A stretch of 5,270 nt of DNA, from assembly GCA_030609785.1 (NCBI GenBank), contig JAUWTC010000231.1:1-5270 (forward strand). Direction: 5' to 3'. Every line of letters starts with the position of its first letter. Position 1 is the first letter of the stretch. A program made the translations under genes and the position numbers. Source of the DNA: Holophagae bacterium. GTDB lineage: Bacteria > Acidobacteriota > Thermoanaerobaculia > Thermoanaerobaculales > Sulfomarinibacteraceae. A model generated the notes under the pieces. It saw only the letters and a list, made by a program, of their open reading frames with translations, was not told the origin of the DNA and ran no database searches. Positions 1 to 3,290 of this stretch are shown here, in pieces.

Positions 1-2
1 GA

Positions 3-461
3 CGATTTCGTCGAGACCTGCTCTATCGGCTCGACGTCATCCGCCTGACGATCGCCCCTCTCAGCGAGCGTCCCACGGATGTCGGGTTGCTGGCGGAGGC
101 CCTGATCAAAAGCGTGGCCAACCGATTAGGTCTCCCGGAACGGAACTTGAGCCCCGAGGCACTCGAAATTCTCTCCACCCACTCATGGCCGGGTAACGTT
201 CGGGAACTGAGGAACGTCATCGAGCGCGGCCTGATCCTCGCCCAGGGGCAGACCATCGGTCCCGAACACCTGCCCTCGTTTGCCCCGACGGACAATTCTG
301 CCCCCGACCAGGTCTCGCCCATTTCCCTGGCCGACCGCGAACGACAGGCGATCCTCGAGGCCCTCGAACGGGCCAACGGCCACCGCGAGGAAGCGGCGAA
401 ACTCCTGGGGATCTCCGTCCGCACTCTCTACAACCGGCTGAAGGAGTACAACATCCGGTAA
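3..461 (+). CDS. Sigma-54-dependent transcriptional activator (NtrC family), C-terminal part; 5' end outside window
   Basis: This is the last 152 residues of a bacterial enhancer-binding protein. Such proteins use ATP hydrolysis to remodel RNA polymerase carrying sigma-54. The reading frame is open to the left edge, so the true start lies upstream; a TTG at 87 lies inside the conserved domain and is not a start. Visible in order: FRRDLLYRLDV (residues 2-12), the family's FRxDLYYRLxV segment that carries arginine-finger residues; the APLSERPTD stretch (about 18-26); the sensor-II motif WPGNVREL (62-69); a variable linker (about 91-108); and a Fis-type helix-turn-helix (about 110-152, with AAKLLGISVRTLYNRLKEY). 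The N-terminal receiver or sensor domain and the Walker motifs are not visible, so the signal is unknown. The next gene downstream has a consensus sigma-54 promoter, which makes it a candidate target. Family assignment is very secure; the exact orthologue cannot be named. Confidence 0.95.
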   Translation, partial: RFRRDLLYRLDVIRLTIAPLSERPTDVGLLAEALIKSVANRLGLPERNLSPEALEILSTHSWPGNVRELRNVIERGLILAQGQTIGPEHLPSFAPTDNSAPDQVSPISLADRERQAILEALERANGHREEAAKLLGISVRTLYNRLKEYNIR

Positions 462-538
462 CGGACAGCTATCAGCTAAACCACCCGCAATATTCAGAAA
501 AAGACATCGATGCGGCCAGGACAAGAAGAAAATTGAAC

Positions 539-576
539 CGCAAAGACGCAAAGGCCGCAAAGGAAACGCAAAGAAG
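539..576. repeat. Degenerate short tandem repeat, four CGCAAAG units
   Basis: The heptamer CGCAAAG occurs exactly at 539-545, 547-553, 556-562 and 567-573, with start-to-start spacing of 8, 9 and 11 nt and variable filler between units. The array is A/G-rich on the plus strand and lies wholly outside genes. From memory, similar strings (AACCGCAAAGACGCAAAG type) are scattered between genes in many unrelated environmental bacteria and often create spurious hypothetical-protein calls when translated. Function is unknown. Confidence 0.8.
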
Positions 577-630
577 ATATTGAAATTAAGACCCTTAGCA
601 TTCTTTACGACCACCGGCTCAAAACTGGAC

Positions 631-658
631 TGGCGGGCTTATCGGTGACAGCCCGCCA
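631..658. repeat. Perfect 9-bp inverted repeat, 10-nt loop
   Basis: TGGCGGGCT (631-639) is the exact reverse complement of AGCCCGCCA (650-658), with a 10-nt loop. No T-run follows on either strand, so it does not look like an intrinsic terminator. It sits between the two A/G-rich short repeats and is probably part of the same dispersed-repeat patchwork. Confidence 0.65.
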
Positions 659-679
659 TCTAGCGGCAGTTCTACAAGA

Positions 680-714
680 GCCTAAGCCGTCATTTTGAAG
701 TTGAGAACTTAGGC
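680..714. repeat. 7-bp inverted repeat with a nested 5-bp dyad
   Basis: GCCTAAG (680-686) pairs exactly with CTTAGGC (708-714) across 21 nt. Inside and overlapping it, AAGTT (698-702) pairs with AACTT (706-710) across three bases, so two alternative hairpins compete for the CTT at 708-710. No coding role is visible. It may be a dispersed palindromic repeat. Confidence 0.5.
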
Positions 715-737
715 GCCTGCAAAAATCATGAAATAGC

Positions 738-757
738 CACAAAGAGGCACAGAGAGA
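738..757. repeat. Two-unit short repeat, CACAAAGAGG / CACAGAGAGA
   Basis: Two adjacent 10-nt units, CACAAAGAGG (738-747) and CACAGAGAGA (748-757), match at 8 of 10 positions. The array is A/G-rich on the plus strand like the CGCAAAG array 160 bp upstream and resembles, from memory, another widespread intergenic motif (CCACAAAGAGGCACAGAG type). On its own a two-unit repeat is weak evidence; the familiar sequence raises confidence. Confidence 0.55.
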
Positions 758-787
758 GAAGCCAAAGGGACTGCGGGACCGCGTCCT

Positions 788-810
788 GGAGCGCGGGGCT
801 CCTGCCCCGC
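788..810. repeat. GC-rich hairpin element, partner of an inverted copy at 3113-3122
   Basis: GCGGGGC (793-799) pairs perfectly with GCCCCGC (804-810) around a TCCT loop. The 10-mer GGAGCGCGGG (788-797) recurs as its exact reverse complement CCCGCGCTCC at 3113-3122 in the other repeat-rich gap, where it overlaps another 7-bp, 4-nt-loop hairpin. This suggests two diverged members of one dispersed element in opposite orientation. There is no T-run, so it is not a typical terminator. Confidence 0.6.
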
Positions 811-861
811 ATCGTGACCGTCGGAATTTTTCAAGCAGCTCAACTGACAGCTCTGATTGAT

Positions 862-909
862 CTGCACGTCTTGCACCGCCCCTGCAAGATCTGCAGTTCA
901 GCGCTGCAG
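862..909. promoter_or_regulatory. Dyad cluster, candidate upstream activator site for the sigma-54 promoter
   Basis: Five TGCA tetramers lie within 46 bp (863, 872, 883, 892 and 905). The core is CTTGCA-N7-TGCAAG (870-888). With its flanks this becomes an imperfect palindrome with 14-bp arms (862-875 and 883-896), 12 of 14 positions complementary around a 7-nt centre. A second dyad, CTGCAG-N7-CTGCAG (891-909), has the same 6-7-6 geometry and contains the 8-bp palindrome CAGCGCTG (899-906). The main centre (879) is about 133 bp upstream of the predicted start site, within the usual range for enhancer-binding-protein sites. The dyads are seen directly; their role and the identity of the binder are inference. 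Confidence 0.5.
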
Positions 910-984
910 TCCACCCCTGGGCAACGACCATGTCAAATCCCGAAAATGGCTGACCAGGCAGCTCTTTCGGCCAATTACATGAAG

Positions 985-1001
985 TTGGCACACCCCTTGC
1001 T
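985..1001 (+). promoter_or_regulatory. Sigma-54 (-24/-12) promoter of the DUF2202 gene
   Basis: TTGGCAC (985-991), then A and CCCC, then TTGCT (997-1001) fits the sigma-54 consensus TGGCACG-N4-TTGCW with only the G after GGCAC changed to A. The invariant GG (987-988) and GC (999-1000) are separated by exactly 10 nt, as required. With GC taken as -13/-12, transcription should start near 1012 and leave a leader of about 38 nt that holds the ribosome binding site. An activator of this sigma factor class is encoded just upstream. Confidence 0.85.
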
Positions 1002-1037
1002 ATCTCCTCTGGCGACGCGGCTGAGACCGCGAACACA

Positions 1038-1043
1038 AGGAGG
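1038..1043 (+). promoter_or_regulatory. Strong Shine-Dalgarno AGGAGG
   Basis: A consensus AGGAGG lies 6 nt before the ATG at 1050. It fixes that ATG as the start and rules out upstream in-frame alternatives. Confidence 0.9.
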
Positions 1044-1049
1044 CCCCCA

Positions 1050-1898
1050 ATGACCAAGACCCATCGCACAACCATCATCGCAACCAGCGCCGTACTGCTG
1101 ATCGCACTCGTCGTTTCGCTCCCCGCCGAAGCCCAGCGCCGAGGCGGCGGACGAGCAGGCGGCATGCAGGACTGCGCAGGCGTCGTCGCGGACTACACAG
1201 ACCAACTGGAACTCAGCCCCTTGAGTCAGGGAGACATCGACGGGCTCAATCTGATGCGCGAGGAAGAGAAACTGGCCCGCGACGTCTACCTGACGCTCGG
1301 AGAGCGCTGGTCGCTGCCGATATTCTTCAACATCTCCCGTGCGGAACAGCAGCACATGGACCGGGTCCTGTCCGTGATGGATCTCTACGACATCACCGAC
1401 CCGATCGCGGATGACACCGTCGGCATCTTCGTCGACCAGCACCTCGCAGACCTCTACACCACCCTGGTCGACCAGGGATCCCAGTCACTGATCGATGCTC
1501 TGATCGTCGGTGCAACGATCGAGGACCTTGACCTGTTCGACCTCTACGAACTGATCAACATCGGCACCAACGATCACCTGCTCTTCGCCTGGCAGAACCT
1601 CGCCAAGGGCTCCAGAAACCACCTGCGTGCATTCATCAGTGCGTTGGACGCCCAAGAGGGCGCCTACCAGCCTCAGTACATTGACCAGGATGCGTATGAC
1701 GCCATCCTCGCCTCAGAGTGGGAGCGCGGCATCGTCTACGACGCCAACGGGGACGTTCTTGCCGACTGTGGCAAAGGCAATCGTGGACGCCGCGGCAGGG
1801 GCAACGGTCAGGGCGCCGGTAACCAGGGCGGTAACGGTTCCGGCGGCAACCAGGGTGGCCCCGGAACAGGTACCTGCGACGGCAGCGGTAACCCCTGA
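1050..1898 (+). CDS. Exported DUF2202 (ferritin-like fold) protein with Gly/Arg/Asn-rich tail
   Basis: The gene is complete, 282 residues. A signal peptide (residues 1-28: charged start, hydrophobic 8-23, cleavage likely after PAEA) predicts export. The mature protein opens with an Arg/Gly-rich stretch (29-38). The DUF2202 domain spans about 55-215, shown by REEEKLARDVYLTLGERW (70-87), the EXXH motif EQQH (99-102), GATIEDLDLFDL (154-165) and GSRNHLRAF (187-195). This family is predicted to form a ferritin-like helical bundle; E72/E73, E99, H102, E158 and H191 are plausible metal ligands, but its activity is not established and I assign none. The tail (241-282) is low-complexity Gly, Asn and Arg. 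Three cysteines (42, 240, 276) flank the domain. The gene appears to be a single-gene unit with its own sigma-54 promoter, strong ribosome binding site and terminator. Family confidence is high; function is unknown. Confidence 0.93.
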   Translation: MTKTHRTTIIATSAVLLIALVVSLPAEAQRRGGGRAGGMQDCAGVVADYTDQLELSPLSQGDIDGLNLMREEEKLARDVYLTLGERWSLPIFFNISRAEQQHMDRVLSVMDLYDITDPIADDTVGIFVDQHLADLYTTLVDQGSQSLIDALIVGATIEDLDLFDLYELINIGTNDHLLFAWQNLAKGSRNHLRAFISALDAQEGAYQPQYIDQDAYDAILASEWERGIVYDANGDVLADCGKGNRGRRGRGNGQGAGNQGGNGSGGNQGGPGTGTCDGSGNP

Positions 1899-1915
1899 AG
1901 CTGAACATCTGATTC

Positions 1916-1952
1916 AAAAGGCCGACTGCAGAAGCAGTCGGCCTTTTGTTAT
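1916..1952 (+). terminator. Rho-independent terminator after the DUF2202 gene
   Basis: A perfect 14-bp inverted repeat, AAAAGGCCGACTGC (1916-1929) and GCAGTCGGCCTTTT (1934-1947), has an AGAA loop and is followed by GTTATT. It starts 18 nt after the stop codon. Because the stem ends in A4/T4, it could also stop transcription arriving from the opposite strand. Confidence 0.92.
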
Positions 1953-1974
1953 TGAGTTCTTCCAAAATCCGGAG

Positions 1975-2016
1975 TCAGGGATCAGGGATTAGGGATTAGG
2001 GATTAGGGATCAGGGA
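1975..2016. repeat. Heptamer tandem array T[T/C]AGGGA x6, G-quadruplex-capable
   Basis: Six exact 7-nt units run head to tail: TCAGGGA, TCAGGGA, TTAGGGA x3, TCAGGGA. This gives six GGG runs (first at 1978, last ending at 2015), each separated by 4 nt, which satisfies the usual G-quadruplex pattern on the plus strand. It lies 22 bp past the terminator, in the gap between the convergent DUF2202 gene and serine hydrolase remnant. Variation is confined to the second base (T or C), with C in the outer units and T in the middle ones. Confidence 0.92.
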
Positions 2017-2117
2017 TCCGCGGCCCCAGAAGAACCCATACACAGAAAGGAACCCCTGAAGGCAGGTCTTGACGGCCCGCTCTCCAAGACTCGGCTTCTC
2101 GTTCACGGCATGCCGGA

Positions 2118-2920
2118 CTATGGTCCGGACCGCTCGCCGTCGTCTCTCGGTGGTTTGGCGATCTGGCCGACCATCTGCCGGTTTCGCAGCCAGATCACCG
2201 GATTGGGTACTCCCTGGTTTCCGATAAACGTGAAGTCCGTTTCGAAAACCTCATCTCCATCGAGGTCGGCGACAAAGGTCTTCGAATAGGCCTGAAACAG
2301 GGGCGAAGCGGTTGCATCCTCCGGACTCCATAGAGGAATCAGGTTGAGATCCATGCCCGAACCCGACCACGAGACCTCGGCTGTCCACAGGCGCCCGGCA
2401 ACATCGACAATGTCGTAGTGACCCGCAAAGGCGCCCCACGTTGAAGGGTCGGTCGTGTCGTCAACCGGTTCCTGATCCTCGAGGTCGAGGACCGTATCGG
2501 TGATGCAATAGGCTGCGTCAGTAAGGGACTGGAAAGTATTGGCCAACACCGCCACCGCGAAACTCCGCTCAGGCACCCACAGCAAAAACGTCCCCCAGCC
2601 CGTGATGTTGCCACCGTGCTGTTTGAGTTCAACCCCGTTGAAGGTTTCTGAAAATACACCCAGACCGTAGAACTGATCGGGAGCGTAATCGAGCGAGACA
2701 TGGTGCGCCTGCATCCAGGCAGCGCTCTCCGGGCTGATCACCCCGTGACCGCCCTCCATCAACAGAGCCGCCCAGTGCACTAAATCGCCGGAACAGCGGA
2801 GGAACCGCCGACATCTCGCCTGAAGTCGTTTGTATCTCCTGCATGACCCGGCATCGGCATTGCTGAAAGCCCCAACGCCAGCACCCAAGCGAAGACCTGA
2901 GTCAATCTCTTTCCGCTCAT
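2118..2920 (-). pseudogene. Serine hydrolase (beta-lactamase/PBP-like, class C fold) remnant with internal deletion
   Basis: Two pieces of one gene appear to be present in different frames. The 5' piece starts at ATG 2920: MSGKRL, a hydrophobic stretch AWVLALGLSAM and a likely cleavage at GHA|GD (residue 27). It reaches a stop at 2780 after 46 residues. The 3' piece (about 2793-2118) is the C-terminal half of a beta-lactamase-related hydrolase: SGDLVHWAALLMEGG, ISPESAAWM, FYGLGVF, the HGGNITG motif (codons about 2618-2598, the position of the KTG/HxG box), VAVLANT, then an accessory C-terminal domain with TWGAFAGHY. Missing are the roughly 200 residues that would carry the catalytic SxxK and YxN motifs; only about 20 codons separate signal peptide and C-terminal half. 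A deletion plus frame change explains this better than a single frameshift. The 256-codon open frame from 2888 overlaps the signal peptide in the wrong frame and has no evident ribosome binding site. It is almost certainly non-functional as a hydrolase. Confidence 0.8.
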
Positions 2921-3099
2921 CTTCACCCCCGTCTCCATGAACCCAAGATGAAATACGGAACTGCCGGTGATCAGTTTGCCCGAGGTTCGGGTTTGACGGC
3001 GGGCCGTACGCCCATCGTATTCAATCAATTGCGTCCTTGAAGCGAACAAGAGCCACGGATGGCGCCATCTCGAGCTGCCGTCAATCGAAGGGGGCCGTT

Positions 3100-3173
3100 G
3101 CGGGCCGGGAGGCCCGCGCTCCTATTACGGCCTCCCAGGCCGAGAAGTACGGGCGAAAGATTTTTCGCCCCTA
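3100..3173. repeat. Cluster of three adjacent hairpins
   Basis: Three perfect inverted repeats follow each other: GCGGGCC/GGCCCGC with GGGA loop (3100-3117), GGCCT/AGGCC with CCC loop (3129-3141), and GGGCGAAA/TTTCGCCC with GATT loop (3151-3170). The last extends by GTA/TAC beyond a C/C mismatch, to 3147-3174. The first overlaps CCCGCGCTCC, the reverse complement of the element at 788-797. From memory, the third (GTACGGGCGAAAGATTTTTC type) is a common intergenic repeat in environmental genomes. Such palindromes resemble REP-like elements, but no transposase is present. Confidence 0.7.
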
Positions 3174-3210
3174 CATTCTGATCTGGGGCATCGTCTTGCT
3201 TCCCGGCATC

Positions 3211-3284
3211 CCAGCGTCCAAGCGTCCAAGCGTTTTCGACCCCTTCGATCCTTCAACTCTTGAACTCTTACACTCTTTGACCCC
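3211..3284. repeat. Two adjoining 8-nt-period tandem arrays
   Basis: The first array is CCAGCGT, CCAAGCGT, CCAAGCGT (3211-3233). The second reads TTCGATCC, TTCAACTC, TTGAACTC, TTACACTC, TTTGACCC (3244-3283), a fixed 8-nt period with consensus TTnnA(C/T)(T/C)C-like units, preceded by a 9-nt relative TTCGACCCC (3235-3243). On the minus strand it is A/G-rich. It begins 7 nt downstream of the peptidase stop codon, so it would lie in that gene's 3' untranslated region. Confidence 0.75.
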
Positions 3285-3290
3285 AGCCCC

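Larger units (their letters stand above)
462..1049. other. 588-bp gene-free region: repeat patchwork followed by a regulatory region
   Basis: I see no credible gene here on either strand. The open frames that cross it have no recognisable domains and run straight through the repeats. The left part (about 466-810) holds short-period repeats and inverted repeats, listed separately. It begins with a weak 7-nt periodic piece at 466-480 (AGCTATCAGCT, reading TTAGCTGATAGCTG on the minus strand). The right part (about 811-1049) carries dyads, a sigma-54 promoter and a ribosome binding site for the DUF2202 gene. No convincing terminator follows the activator gene, so some read-through into this region is possible. 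Confidence 0.8.
2921..3290. other. 370-bp gene-free region with hairpins and 8-nt arrays
   Basis: No credible gene is seen. The part next to the pseudogene (2921-3060) presumably held its promoter. A weak candidate on the minus strand is TTCAAG (3041-3036) 16 nt from TACGAT (3019-3014). From about 3092 to 3284 the sequence is almost entirely repeat elements, described separately, and the array ends 7 nt before the stop codon of the peptidase gene. No classical terminator with a T-run is seen for that gene. Confidence 0.75.

Noticed and set aside
183..614. Minus-strand open frame of 143 codons
   Set aside because: It is opposite the activator gene, and its start region is the translated CGCAAAG array (PLRPLRLCGS), a typical false call.
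539..757. CRISPR array
   Set aside because: Repeat units are 7-10 nt with variable filler, not 23-40-nt repeats with uniform spacers, and no cas gene is present.
462..1049. Insertion sequence or integrated element in the gap
   Set aside because: There is no transposase or integrase remnant, no matching terminal inverted repeats and no target duplication that I could find.
605..1165. Minus-strand open frame of 186 codons across the gap and the DUF2202 start
   Set aside because: It reads through the repeats, the sigma-54 promoter and the signal-peptide region of a secure gene; the translated repeat gives the familiar spurious string SLCASLWLF.
1627..1992. Plus-strand open frame overlapping the end of the DUF2202 gene
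   Set aside because: It is out of frame with the domain, is a shadow of the low-complexity tail, and runs through the terminator into the heptamer array.
2113..2128. 6-bp hairpin CCGGAC/GTCCGG at the pseudogene stop codon as a terminator
   Set aside because: It overlaps the stop codon, the stem is short, and no T-run follows on the minus strand.
3014..3041. Sigma-70-like promoter for the pseudogene (TTCAAG-N16-TACGAT, minus strand)
   Set aside because: Both boxes are only partial matches, and such matches arise often by chance; noted but not called.
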